Origin: Thermomicrobiales bacterium
Lineage (GTDB): Bacteria > Chloroflexota > Chloroflexia > Thermomicrobiales > UBA6265
NCBI GenBank assembly: GCA_020432165.1
Contig: JAGQGU010000011.1
Coordinates: forward strand, 53,684-100,422
DNA: 46,739 bases
Direction of reading: 5' to 3'
The notes beneath the pieces are model-generated. The model had not been told where the DNA came from. It made no database searches and was given only the letters and a program-made list of their open reading frames with translations. Shown here one piece after another: positions 9,118 through 17,230 of this stretch. The translations under genes and the position numbers were made by a program. Each line of letters begins with the position of its first letter. Position 1 is the stretch's first letter.

Positions 9118-10281
9118 TCAGTTAAAAAACAGGATTCCAGACGCCACTAGAATCTCAGCAAAAAGGCTAACGATGGCAATATTGATCCAGTGGGAGATTG
9201 ATGCGGTTATTGTCTCGTTCTTGCTGATTGCGTATCTACGTCCATCGGCGATGTTCTCGACGGCTTTTGCTTTGGGTGCATTCTTGTAACCAAATAGGGT
9301 TTCAGCATCTGGAGCCCTTTGAAAGTCCCTCAGTCGATAGGACTGAATGAAGGAGATAGCACATGCTCCAAAAGTTGCTATTAGGGCCGCTGTCCAGGTC
9401 CAGTGTACCTGATCCCAGCTCTGTCCGCTGTATGCCAGAATAGCAGCGAGAATAGCTGAGCTCGCTGTAAACAGGAAAGCAGACTTGGTTGCAAGTGCTT
9501 GAATCTGATCGTCTTGAACGCTCTCTCTGTATCTCATTTCTTCAGCGACGATCGCGATTGTTTCTGGATCGGTTGGCGGCTCGCTGGCTTCTTCCACACC
9601 CTGTTGCTGATTCCTCGCTTCGATTTGCTCCGATTCCATGTTGGCACCTTTCACGCGGCCCCACTTTATCTGGAGCTTCGGATACACCCTGAGAAAGAAG
9701 AAGCAAGCTAGAATTGATAGGCCGATGACTGTGTCCACCCACAGATAGCCTAATGGGTAATCTGAAGCCACCCACAGATTGAAAAGGAGTGCAGAAGTCA
9801 CAGTCGCGACAGAGATTGGAAATATGAAAACATATGCCAACCAGGCTACATTGAGAATTGTCGGGTAATCCTCCTCGTACATTGCGCCTTCTCGCTGGTA
9901 TAGCATCCCACCACCTAAAGCGGGAGAGATTTTCTTCTCTAGGAAGTGAATGTACGGATAACTCCGGTCAACTGCAACCGCCGCTTGACAGTATCGAAGT
10001 GCAACCGCCAAGGCTGCGATCCAGGTCATGGTTAGCAGAGCGGCTAGTGGCATTGTCTTCAGTGAGAACTCATAACCTGTGATAGCGATAGTTCCGAGAG
10101 CCTCGTGGAACTGTGATGGATATCCCACCTGTATTGAGATCAAGGAGTAAATCACGATCACCCAGACAAAACTGCGATCTCGTGATCTCTCCTGCGAGCG
10201 TAATCGTTCGAAGGACTCCTTGTAATGATCGTGGAGTATCTCCATCCTAGTGTCCGAGGAGATCATTTCCTGGCTATTCAT
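9118..10281 (-). CDS. Seven-TM protein with Pycsar/SLATT-like C-terminal membrane domain; putative effector
   Basis: 387 aa with predicted membrane segments near residues 38-54, 76-98, 142-170, 181-200, 264-284, 295-313 and 364-386, and a charged cytosolic linker at 203-260. The N-terminal four-TM part (HYKESFERLRSQERSRDRSF, then ALRYCQAAVAVDRSYPYIHF and KISPALGGG) belongs to an uncharacterised bacterial family as far as I can tell. The C-terminal part (DDQIQALATKSAFLFTASSA, then a second TM and RLRDF) resembles the TM domains of Pycsar- and SLATT-type effectors. Its ATG overlaps the stop of the TIR gene by 8 nt and AAGGGG precedes it, so translation is coupled. Inferred role: membrane-damaging or channel effector switched on by a TIR product. 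Confidence 0.7.
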   Translation of the reverse strand: MNSQEMISSDTRMEILHDHYKESFERLRSQERSRDRSFVWVIVIYSLISIQVGYPSQFHEALGTIAITGYEFSLKTMPLAALLTMTWIAALAVALRYCQAAVAVDRSYPYIHFLEKKISPALGGGMLYQREGAMYEEDYPTILNVAWLAYVFIFPISVATVTSALLFNLWVASDYPLGYLWVDTVIGLSILACFFFLRVYPKLQIKWGRVKGANMESEQIEARNQQQGVEEASEPPTDPETIAIVAEEMRYRESVQDDQIQALATKSAFLFTASSAILAAILAYSGQSWDQVHWTWTAALIATFGACAISFIQSYRLRDFQRAPDAETLFGYKNAPKAKAVENIADGRRYAISKNETITASISHWINIAIVSLFAEILVASGILFFN

Positions 10282-10708
10282 TGATCCCCTTCAGGATCTT
10301 GTCGACAGTAAAGGACATTGCCCAGCTCGTTCCTGAGTTAAGCAGAGGGTCTGGAGAAAGATTCGTGCTGTTGATCTTTACAGCAATCAACTTCTTACCA
10401 AGGCTTTTAGCTTTGTTTATCTCCCACCATTGCCAATTGCGGTCACCGATCAGCAGATAGTCGGAGTGGAGCTCGTTTGCGTGTTCACCGACTATCACGA
10501 GGAGGTGAGTTGAATCTCCTATCTTCTGCGACAAAGAGGCTTTGACCCGACCTACATCGCTCGAATTGATTTCCCCAGGGGTCAGATCCTCAAAGTCAAT
10601 CAACGATGATTCATTCTCCTTCAATGCCGTCAGAAGGTATCGGTATCGACTGTCGTTATGAAAATCGAAGCTGATGCAGATCTTCTTAGTTCGGTGAGTG
10701 TTGTTCAT
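10274..10708 (-). CDS. TIR-like (ThsB / DUF1863-type) domain protein
   Basis: A 144-aa single-domain protein. It has the ThsB/MTH538-like TIR layout: first strand and loop KKICISFDFHNDSRYRYLL, the central DSTHLLVIVGEHANE strand, and WQWWEINKAKSLGKKLIAVK, where E96 aligns with the catalytic glutamate of NAD-consuming TIRs. In Thoeris, ThsB makes an ADP-ribose-derived signal that activates ThsA. Here no SIR2- or Macro-type ThsA lies nearby; the neighbour is a 7-TM protein instead. The ATG lies 8 nt after the RyR-like gene's coding end; AGGAAA overlaps that gene's stop codon, and its own stop lies inside the start of the 7-TM gene. Enzyme activity is inferred from family, not shown. Confidence 0.8.
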   Translation of the reverse strand: MNNTHRTKKICISFDFHNDSRYRYLLTALKENESSLIDFEDLTPGEINSSDVGRVKASLSQKIGDSTHLLVIVGEHANELHSDYLLIGDRNWQWWEINKAKSLGKKLIAVKINSTNLSPDPLLNSGTSWAMSFTVDKILKGINE

Positions 10709-10716
10709 GGTTTTTC

Positions 10717-11013
10717 CTAGTCGCTAAGTTGCAGCTTGCGGGCGGCTTCTCGAATGGCCTCGGCGTATGGCTCGTCCTCACGTTGTACAGATAGCGACAA
10801 CTCCTTGAATGGCAGTATGTTCCGGTTTCCAGGATCATGTTCTATAGCCCACACTACCCATGCGTCATGAACATCCTCTGAAGTGACTGCTTCTCCTTTC
10901 GCCAGCGCGAGAACAGCGTATTGACAAAATAACGAGATGTAATCATCGGGAGGAGAAGAGTCCGGCTCTGCGATCCTCTGGATCTCAGCCGCAATCAACT
11001 CTAGGTAGTTCAT
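10717..11013 (-). CDS. RyR-domain-like small protein
   Basis: 98 aa. The C-terminal two thirds read as a prokaryotic ryanodine-receptor (RyR, PF02026-like) repeat: SEDVHDAWVVWAIEHD matches the conserved nVHDxWa segment, and NILPFKELSLSVQREDEPY matches HPxLVPFdeLpxxxqxxD. RyR repeats in bacteria occur next to nucleotide-signalling conflict genes and are thought to sense a ligand (from memory; inference here). ATG 11013 is chosen because AGGAG lies 6 nt upstream; a TTG directly before it is a weaker choice. First gene of the compact operon with the TIR and 7-TM genes. The family match is by eye and needs a profile search. Confidence 0.6.
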   Translation of the reverse strand: MNYLELIAAEIQRIAEPDSSPPDDYISLFCQYAVLALAKGEAVTSEDVHDAWVVWAIEHDPGNRNILPFKELSLSVQREDEPYAEAIREAARKLQLSD

Positions 11014-11141
11014 CAACTTCTCCTAAACTGGGATCGGAACGGATGTTCAACTTGGCCCCTCCTGTAATCATGAATTGGTGTGATCGAAGATGCTAGGAAC
11101 GACTAGCGGCTACGACCCAGGTTTGACTTCAAATCCAGTCC

Positions 11142-11324
11142 CTAGTCTTGGCGCTTGTCTGGCTCCTTGGCTACGCCTTTGAATGGCCCAGGCGAAGTTT
11201 TCTGGTCAAGAAATTGACCGTTCTCTCGGTTGCGCTTCACCCAATTGCCATTTGGATGCTGGAACTGGGTTCGCTTGGTTACTGAACCTTTACGGGAATT
11301 GTCTTTGGGAGGGTTTTTTGCCAC
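11142..11324 (-). CDS. 60-aa basic hypothetical protein
   Basis: A short basic protein (MAKNPPKDNSRKGSVTKRTQ, ending FKGVAKEPDKRQD). The pattern of a Ser/Thr-Arg-Thr-Gln stretch, an NGNWVKR segment, NGQFLDQK and FKGV recurs in short uncharacterised proteins of phages, plasmids and genomic islands. GTG start with GGAGG 6 nt upstream, an excellent site. It is the first gene downstream of the minus-strand promoter and lies 128 nt upstream of the RyR-like gene, so it is probably the leader gene of the TIR operon. Confidence 0.65.
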   Translation of the reverse strand: MAKNPPKDNSRKGSVTKRTQFQHPNGNWVKRNRENGQFLDQKTSPGPFKGVAKEPDKRQD

Positions 11325-11380
11325 CTTTGGCCTCCATTAATGGATGGATTATCCGCTGATACAAGATCGAACACGCCGTG

Positions 11381-11394
11381 CTCTATAGAGAACA
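11381..11394. promoter_or_regulatory. Candidate XRE repressor operator 1
   Basis: CTCTATAGAG (11381-11390) is a perfect palindrome; the wider TAGAGAACA (11386-11394) recurs at 11474-11482 just before the XRE gene. The site lies just downstream of the predicted minus-strand start point, a classic repressor position for the TIR operon. Confidence 0.5.
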
Positions 11395-11404
11395 AGGTGA
11401 TGAT

Positions 11405-11434
11405 ATGATAAGTGCGTAAAATACGATGTGTCAA
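11405..11434 (-). promoter_or_regulatory. Promoter of the TIR/RyR operon
   Basis: On the minus strand, a consensus TTGACA (11429-11434) and TATCAT (11405-11410) are 18 nt apart. It points toward the 60-aa, RyR-like, TIR and 7-TM genes. Confidence 0.65.
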
Positions 11435-11473
11435 GGGGGCGTCTCTGAGCGTGTGCAGTGGAATCGTATTCAA

Positions 11474-11482
11474 TAGAGAACA
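11474..11482 (+). promoter_or_regulatory. Candidate XRE repressor operator 2
   Basis: Second copy of TAGAGAACA, 12 nt before the ATG of the XRE gene and next to its AGGAAA ribosome site. Same orientation as the copy at 11386; autoregulation is inferred. Confidence 0.4.
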
Positions 11483-11494
11483 CTAGGAAAAGCA

Positions 11495-11896
11495 ATGGAG
11501 CTTAAAGATCGGTTGGCCGAATTACGACGGTCTAGAGGATTCTCTTTGCGAGAGCTCAGAGAGCGGATTGAAGACCGCACTGGAGAGCAGATGGCAATTT
11601 CTTACCTCTCGGCCTTAGAACGACTAGGACGGGCGCCCTCGATTGACTCTCTTAGTAAGATTGCGGCTGGCTACGATATGTCGCTGAAGGGTCTTCTCGC
11701 TCCAACCAACCTAGTCAGCACCACTTTGGTGCAAGACCTCCCGCCAGGGCTGGAAGCAGCTAGGATTAAGTTCAGGCTTAGCGACCACGAGGTAGCAGAG
11801 CTTGCTTCTATACCTTTCCGTGGTCGTCGCCCAGAGACGGAACGGGAGTGGGAGGTGCTTCTGTCTGTGCTTGGGTTTGGTGAGGAGCAAGATTAA
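11495..11896 (+). CDS. XRE-family HTH regulator (ImmR/CapH-like)
   Basis: 133 aa. The N-terminal 70 residues form an XRE helix-turn-helix (LKDRLAELRRSRGFSLRELR, YLSALERLGRAPSIDSLSKI). The C-terminal part (residues 80-133) is short and charged, a plausible dimerisation and cleavage region. It is followed within 6 nt by an ImmA/IrrE metallopeptidase gene, the standard pair in which the protease cleaves the repressor after a stress signal. It is divergent from the TIR operon, with shared TAGAGAACA sites between. This is the same logic as CapH/CapP control of CBASS. AGGAAA precedes ATG 11495. Target assignment is inference. Confidence 0.85.
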   Translation: MELKDRLAELRRSRGFSLRELRERIEDRTGEQMAISYLSALERLGRAPSIDSLSKIAAGYDMSLKGLLAPTNLVSTTLVQDLPPGLEAARIKFRLSDHEVAELASIPFRGRRPETEREWEVLLSVLGFGEEQD

Positions 11897-11902
11897 GCGG
11901 CC

Positions 11903-12724
11903 ATGCCTACAGAATTCCTATCCGACTATAAACTGGAGTCATCTGTATTGGCTCTCGTGCACAATTTCCGTGATGAATACAACTTACCTTCACATGTTCC
12001 AGTGTCTCATGTGCTGTCGACTCTTGGGTTGACCTTGCGATATGCCGACCTTGGCGTTGATCGTGATGGAATGCTGAAGGGTCGAGAAGTGCTCATTAAT
12101 AGTCGCGTCAGAAACGCAGCTCGAGCCGAATACACCATTTTTCATGAAGTTATGCACCACTTATTGGATCAAGATGGAACTCTTTATGAGTACCTCACCG
12201 AGAAACTGCCAAATGATGAGGTGGCGTTTGATCGGGCGATCGAACGATGGTGCCAGATTGGTGCGGCGGAGTTTGTGTTGCCGAGGGTGGAAGTGCATCG
12301 CATACTTGAACGCGATGGCTTTTCGGTAACCGTGGTGCCAACCATGAGGCACGAGTTGGGAGCCTCATTGGTTGCCTGTGGCATTCAGCTAGCCGAATGT
12401 GCACCAGTGAAGTGCTATGTGTTGATCTGTCGGCACGGTCGTTCACCGAGGTTCCCTTATCCCACAACTTTGTACGTGGAGCAGGCGTCGTTTGGCGTCA
12501 GACAGAAATATCCCATTGCTAAGGGAACAGTAATTCCTAAGCCTCATATATTCTGGGATGCATGGGAGCTCGGAAAGAGTCAAGCGCCTACATCGGTTGT
12601 GCCATTTAGGAGTGGCAGGTCGATGCCATGCAAGGCCGCTGAGGCTGTCAGAGTTGATGCTCGAGTCGTAGGTTTGCTCTGCTTGGAGAATCCGATCTCG
12701 CCTAGCCAGCTTCCATTGTTATGA
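11903..12724 (+). CDS. ImmA/IrrE-family metallo-endopeptidase (CapP-like)
   Basis: 273 aa with the zincin motif HEVMHH (FHEVMHHLLDQDGTLY, about residues 83-98) and downstream EFVLPR, typical of the ImmA/IrrE (COG2856) fold. The C-terminal 100 residues include paired cysteines and may be a sensor. In family members this protease cuts its partner XRE repressor, on DNA damage in ICEBs1, Deinococcus IrrE and CBASS CapP. It lies 6 nt after the XRE gene. No good ribosome site precedes ATG 11903, so coupling to the XRE gene is likely. It ends before a 51-nt convergent gap. Confidence 0.85.
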   Translation: MPTEFLSDYKLESSVLALVHNFRDEYNLPSHVPVSHVLSTLGLTLRYADLGVDRDGMLKGREVLINSRVRNAARAEYTIFHEVMHHLLDQDGTLYEYLTEKLPNDEVAFDRAIERWCQIGAAEFVLPRVEVHRILERDGFSVTVVPTMRHELGASLVACGIQLAECAPVKCYVLICRHGRSPRFPYPTTLYVEQASFGVRQKYPIAKGTVIPKPHIFWDAWELGKSQAPTSVVPFRSGRSMPCKAAEAVRVDARVVGLLCLENPISPSQLPLL

Positions 12725-12775
12725 TATCTGGCGAACAAGGTTCGCTTGGCTGTGGGATCCGACTGGAAACAGGAA

Positions 12776-13129
12776 CTATTTGTTTTCTGGGTCAATCATG
12801 TATTGCAGTGACCCGACTCCCCGCTGCAACTCATGGAGCGTATCGGACAATTCGCTCCATCGACTCGATACCTTACCCAGTGTTTGGTTGAGGCGATTGC
12901 GCTCCGCTTGGATTTGCTCACTACGTCCCTGTGAGAACTCCACACCCATTTCTTCAGTAGAGTAGGTATCTGCGATCGTGAGAGTGGCAATCTTACTGAG
13001 GTTCACGATGGCGTCGCGAAGCTTGATATGCTCATCGTCCATGGCTTGGTTGAGCTTCTCAGCCATGCTGAGCTCATTGGAATCTTCCAATTGGTGGCTC
13101 TCAAAGTCTGGAGGGTTATTGATGTTCAT
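12776..13129 (-). CDS. Coiled-coil hypothetical protein
   Basis: 117 aa, acidic and largely helical, with a heptad-like C-terminus (RSEQIQAERNRLNQTLGKV, WSELSDTLHELQRGVGSL). I do not recognise the family. ATG 13129 is preferred since AAGGAG lies 9 nt upstream; an upstream in-frame extension to 13177 overlaps the preceding gene's reading frame. Its start overlaps the end of the interrupted DUF5049-like frame (13116-13397), which suggests the two formed a coupled pair. Reads toward the ImmA gene. Confidence 0.55.
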   Translation of the reverse strand: MNINNPPDFESHQLEDSNELSMAEKLNQAMDDEHIKLRDAIVNLSKIATLTIADTYSTEEMGVEFSQGRSEQIQAERNRLNQTLGKVSSRWSELSDTLHELQRGVGSLQYMIDPENK

Positions 13130-13397
13130 CAGGGGCAACTCCTTGGTCCTCGAGCGAGTCGATTCGATCGTCATCAATGACGATCGGACCCTTGAAGATC
13201 AGCTCAGCGTAGGTCCGCCTGTCGGAGTTCTCGATCTAGTCGGCGGTTGCATCGAAGTCCCACTCCCTAGCTAGTTGGAGGACCGTTGGCCGGTTCAGCA
13301 TATTACTGAATCCTGACTGCCGGATAAACTCCAGTCCGTCAAAAACCTCCTTGGTGATTTCCACGCCATTTTGTTCTGGTTGTGGCATCTTTTCCAT
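13116..13397 (-). pseudogene. DUF5049-like small gene interrupted by an in-frame TAG
   Basis: From ATG 13397 (AAAGGGGG upstream) the frame runs 53 codons (VFDGLEFIRQSGFSNMLNRP is the DUF5049 core) to a TAG at 13236-13238. It then continues without another stop for 39 codons (IENSDRRTYAELIFKG) to TAA at 13116-13118. The family normally has a Trp or similar residue, then IE.n...Y...IF.G, exactly at the break, so TGG to TAG is the simplest explanation. The read-through end overlaps the start of the next gene. It is either a recent pseudogene, an amber read-through, or an assembly error. Confidence 0.6.
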
Positions 13398-13467
13398 AGC
13401 TGCACCCCCTTTCGTTGCCTTATTGACAACTTAGTGTTGGTGCTTCCATCGTACCTCTGAAGGTGAA

Positions 13468-13611
13468 ATGAATCAATACGAAAATAACGTAGAATGTGTT
13501 GATGAAGAGGGCTTAGGGTGGTTTTGTGAGATGCAGGTATTGGCAGCACATGAGAACAGATCTTTGGGTCTGTTGTTGTCGGATTTGTGTTTTGCGAGTC
13601 ACCTCCAATAA
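13468..13611 (+). CDS. Possible 47-aa small ORF
   Basis: ATG 13468 with AAGGTGA just upstream opens a 47-aa frame (MNQYENNVECVDEEGLGWFC, then acidic to hydrophobic). No family recognised. The gap from 13398 to 13711 holds little else; no clear promoter of the helicase operon was found in it. Could be chance. Confidence 0.2.
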   Translation: MNQYENNVECVDEEGLGWFCEMQVLAAHENRSLGLLLSDLCFASHLQ

Positions 13612-13711
13612 CTGTATCCTTTAGGGCTGGATACCGAGACAGCAGCAAATCCCGATCTGGGCGAGCTTGGCGCAATCTTCTCCGTATGGTGAGGAAGGGG
13701 AGTACCTTCGC

Positions 13712-16700
13712 ATGGCGCGACTTGAAGACATCGTGACGGGCTCAAGAATCGAAGGCATCGATCCGCACGGACCGGTTGAGATCGAAAGCGCGAAGTGGTT
13801 CGGATCCGATGTTCTCGATATCATGTATCGCGATTCTCAGGGCCAACCGCGTGATCGTATGCTCTACCGTCATGATGAGCCATTACTTCGCGTTCTCGGC
13901 GAAAGCCGTCGCTGGAGTTTTGATGCTGACCCTGCACTAACGCGTCTGGCGGCGGAAGCCCAGCGAATACGACTCGCCTACAATTTCGATCCTCATCTCG
14001 CTATCCATAGCTCCGATGTCGATCCTTTGCCACACCAGATCACTGCCGTTTACGAATCAATGTTGTCGCGTCAGCCAATGCGTTACCTTCTAGCGGATGA
14101 TCCCGGTGCTGGTAAAACAGTCATGACAGGGCTCTTCATGAAAGAACTCTACCTTCGCGGAGATCTCGAGCGGTGTATGATCGTCTGCCCCGGAAGTCTT
14201 GCCGAACAGTGGCAGGATGAGTTGGATCAGAAATTTGGACTCTCTTTCGAAATCTTCACAAACGATCAGGCAGAAGCATCTCGCACCGGCAATTGGTTCT
14301 CTGAGCACGACATGGTCATTTGCCGACTCGACCAGTTGAGTAGGAACGAGGTTCTCCAGGAGCAACTGGAGCAGACCGATTGGGATCTTATTGTCGTAGA
14401 TGAAGCGCATAAAATGTCGGCCTCATATTATGGTGACGAGTTGAAGAAGACTCGTCGGTATCAACTGGGTGAGAAGCTCGGTGGACTAACCAGGCACTTC
14501 CTCCTACTCAGCGCTACCCCTCACAACGGGAAAGAGGCCGACTTTCAATTGTTCATGGCGCTCCTGGATGGTGATCGGTTTGAGGGTAAGTACCGTGAGG
14601 CAGTTCACACGCAGAAGGCCGATGACCTCATGCGAAGAATGGTCAAGGAGCAGCTGGTACAGATGGACGGCAGGCCGCTCTTTCCAGAGCGATTTGCCTA
14701 CACCGTACCCTATGCGCTTTCCGACAAAGAGGCGGTTCTCTACGAAGCTGTGTCCGAATATGTTCGTGATGGATTCAACCGAGCTGATTCTATTGAGGAT
14801 GGGAATCGCAAGAATAATGTTGGATTTGCGCTCACTGTGCTTCAGCGACGAGTTGCTTCCTCACCCGAGGCTATCTATCAATCTCTCGTGCGACGTCACG
14901 ACAGGCTGAAAACGAGGCTCGACGAGGAGCGCATCAATCGGCAAGCGGGCGATTTCCGTTTGCAACAGCTGGAAACCACGTCCGAGGAAGACCTCGACGA
15001 AATCGACGAAGGATTGGCAACCGACTTCGAAGATCAAGAGGATTCATTGGCAGATCGATCGACCGCGTCGATGACGCTACGAGAGCTCGAGGCAGAGATC
15101 ACTGTGCTGGAAGGCCTGGTGCAACTTTCTGACGAGGTGCGTAAGAGCGGGCAGGATCGTAAGTGGGAAGAACTCTCCTCCATTCTGCAGGAACGAGTGC
15201 CGGAGAAGGAGGAGACTCCTGCCAATCGGAAACTGGTCATCTTTACCGAGCATCGCGACACGCTCAACTACCTTCACAAGAAGATTGCGAATCTGACTGG
15301 GAAGCCAGAAACCATCGTGTCCATTACGGGTGGCATGAGCCGAGATGAGCGCCGCAAGGCTCAGGAGGCATTCACGCAAGACAAAACGGTGCAGATCCTG
15401 CTAGCCACTGATGCTGCGGGTGAGGGAATCAACTTGCAGCGTGCCCACCTGATGGTGAACTACGACCTCCCCTGGAACCCTAATCGACTCGAACAGCGTT
15501 TTGGCCGCATCCATCGAATTGGTCAACGCGAAGTCTGCCACCTATGGAACTTGGTTGCGCACGAAACTCGCGAAGGCGCGGTTTACCGTACATTGCTGGG
15601 CAAACTGGAGCAAGAACGAGAAGCCCTCGGTGGCAAAGTGTTCGATGTTCTTGGATCTATAAAATTCGGCGAGAACCAAACGTTACGAGATCTCCTTGTT
15701 GAAGCCATGCGATACGGAGACCAGGCCGATGTGAAACAGCGTCTCGACAAGGTGATAGAGGGCTCGGTCAACACGGAATCTCTCCAGCGATTGCTCAGCG
15801 AGAATGCACTTCACGGCTCAATACCGGCGATTGATGTCCAGGAGATCGCTGAGGCTATGGAGCGAGCTAATGCTCGCAGATTGCAGCCTCACTACATCTC
15901 ATCCTTTTTTCGGGAAGCGTTCACGCTTCTCGGAGGCAGGCTCAAGGATCGAGAAGCGGGCCGGTTCGAGATCAGCCATGTACCGGGAATCCTCCGCCAG
16001 AGAGGCCGGCTTATGGGCCGGGGTGCGGCACTGCTCGATCGCTACGAGCGCATCACGTTCGATCGTCAATATCGATACGTAGATGGTCGACCCAGTGCGC
16101 AATTCGTGACACCAGGTCATCCGTTGCTGGACACTGTTATTGACGTAGTGCTGGAACGCCATCGCATGCTGTTGCAGCAGGGCACGGTGCTCGTAGATGC
16201 CGAATCCACATCCAACACACCTCGCGTGCTTTACCTGATGGAACACGAAATCGTAGATGGCCGAACTAATCGCAATGGAGACCCGTTGACGGTCTCCAAA
16301 CGCATGCAGTTTGTTGAACTTGGCGCAGACGGAGCAATCCGAGATGCAGGACCAGCCCCATACCTAGATTACGAAGCACCGGTAGATGAGGTCTCCGAGG
16401 AGATAGCCAACATTTTGCACGATGAATGGCCCTCCAAGGATCTTCATCAGGAAGCTATCAGTCATGCCATTAGCACCGTTGCCCCTATGCACCTGCTGGA
16501 CGTGAAGCAACGAACAGACAGGCTCATCGATCGCACACTCAGCGCCGTTCACGAGCGCCTCACACATGAGATTCAGTATTGGGACCATAGATACGTCACG
16601 TTGGCGGAGGATGAATCTCGCGGCAAAAAGAAGCGTGTTACTGCCGAGGGGGCCAAAAGACGACGAGATGATCTCCAACGTCGGTTGGAAGAGCGCACGC

Positions 16701-17230
16701 ACGAACTAGAGCTGCAGAAGCGGCTTGCACCACGGAAACCTGTGCTGAAGGGTGCCATGCTTGTGGTTCCAGCAGCAATGCTGTCGACGTACGAGGCAAT
16801 CGATGACGATCAGTCCACACCAGAAGAGCGCAAACGTATCGAGTTGGCGGCTATGGAAGCCGTGATGCGGTTTGAACGGTCTCTTGGAAACGAGCCTCGA
16901 GACGTGAGTGGTCAAAATGCCGGCTACGATATCGAATCTCGCGTTCCCAACGCGCCGCCAGGAACCCTCCGCATGATCGAAGTAAAGGGGCGAGTCAAAC
17001 ACTCCCGCACCGTGATGGTAACCAAGAATGAGATCCTCACTGCCAAGAATAGCCCGGAAACCTGGATCCTCGCTCTTGTAGAAGTTGACGGCGAGCAAAC
17101 AGAGCTTACATATCTCACGGAGCCCTTCTCCAACCTTCAAGATCCCGACTTCTCAGTTGCGGGCGTCAGTTTTGTTATCGACAGGTTAATTAATGTCGCC
17201 AGAGGGAGTATGTCCAATGCAAGCCAGTGA
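13712..17230 (+). CDS. SNF2/DEAD-type helicase with C-terminal DUF3883
   Basis: About 1172 aa. ATG 13712 is preferred: GGGGAG lies upstream and conserved text (MARLEDIVTGSRIEGIDP) begins there; a TTG at 13667 would add 15 residues. Superfamily-2 motifs: DDPGAGKT (about residue 130), DEAH in LIVVDEAHKM (about 230), LLSATPHNGK, then LLATDAAGEGINLQ (about 563) and RFGRIHRIGQ (about 596). The last 120 residues match DUF3883 (GYDIESR...RMIEVKGRV...LTAKNS). Such helicases occur beside DUF1156 methylases and DUF499 ATPases in predicted defence islands and resemble DISARM DrmD. Probable role: ATP-driven DNA translocation during recognition or processing of foreign DNA. First gene of a four-gene operon; its stop lies inside the next gene. 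Confidence 0.85.
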   Translation: MARLEDIVTGSRIEGIDPHGPVEIESAKWFGSDVLDIMYRDSQGQPRDRMLYRHDEPLLRVLGESRRWSFDADPALTRLAAEAQRIRLAYNFDPHLAIHSSDVDPLPHQITAVYESMLSRQPMRYLLADDPGAGKTVMTGLFMKELYLRGDLERCMIVCPGSLAEQWQDELDQKFGLSFEIFTNDQAEASRTGNWFSEHDMVICRLDQLSRNEVLQEQLEQTDWDLIVVDEAHKMSASYYGDELKKTRRYQLGEKLGGLTRHFLLLSATPHNGKEADFQLFMALLDGDRFEGKYREAVHTQKADDLMRRMVKEQLVQMDGRPLFPERFAYTVPYALSDKEAVLYEAVSEYVRDGFNRADSIEDGNRKNNVGFALTVLQRRVASSPEAIYQSLVRRHDRLKTRLDEERINRQAGDFRLQQLETTSEEDLDEIDEGLATDFEDQEDSLADRSTASMTLRELEAEITVLEGLVQLSDEVRKSGQDRKWEELSSILQERVPEKEETPANRKLVIFTEHRDTLNYLHKKIANLTGKPETIVSITGGMSRDERRKAQEAFTQDKTVQILLATDAAGEGINLQRAHLMVNYDLPWNPNRLEQRFGRIHRIGQREVCHLWNLVAHETREGAVYRTLLGKLEQEREALGGKVFDVLGSIKFGENQTLRDLLVEAMRYGDQADVKQRLDKVIEGSVNTESLQRLLSENALHGSIPAIDVQEIAEAMERANARRLQPHYISSFFREAFTLLGGRLKDREAGRFEISHVPGILRQRGRLMGRGAALLDRYERITFDRQYRYVDGRPSAQFVTPGHPLLDTVIDVVLERHRMLLQQGTVLVDAESTSNTPRVLYLMEHEIVDGRTNRNGDPLTVSKRMQFVELGADGAIRDAGPAPYLDYEAPVDEVSEEIANILHDEWPSKDLHQEAISHAISTVAPMHLLDVKQRTDRLIDRTLSAVHERLTHEIQYWDHRYVTLAEDESRGKKKRVTAEGAKRRRDDLQRRLEERTHELELQKRLAPRKPVLKGAMLVVPAAMLSTYEAIDDDQSTPEERKRIELAAMEAVMRFERSLGNEPRDVSGQNAGYDIESRVPNAPPGTLRMIEVKGRVKHSRTVMVTKNEILTAKNSPETWILALVEVDGEQTELTYLTEPFSNLQDPDFSVAGVSFVIDRLINVARGSMSNASQ

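Noticed and set aside
9118-10708. Calling the TIR pair a standard Thoeris system
   Set aside because: There is no SIR2/SLOG or Macro-domain ThsA; the neighbour is a 7-TM protein of different type.
11495-12724. Prophage remnant based on XRE plus ImmA
   Set aside because: No integrase, capsid, portal or terminase genes nearby; the pair is better explained as control of the divergent operon.
13295-13675. Minus-strand 126-codon frame
   Set aside because: Composition is not protein-like and it overlaps the better supported DUF5049-like frame on the same strand.
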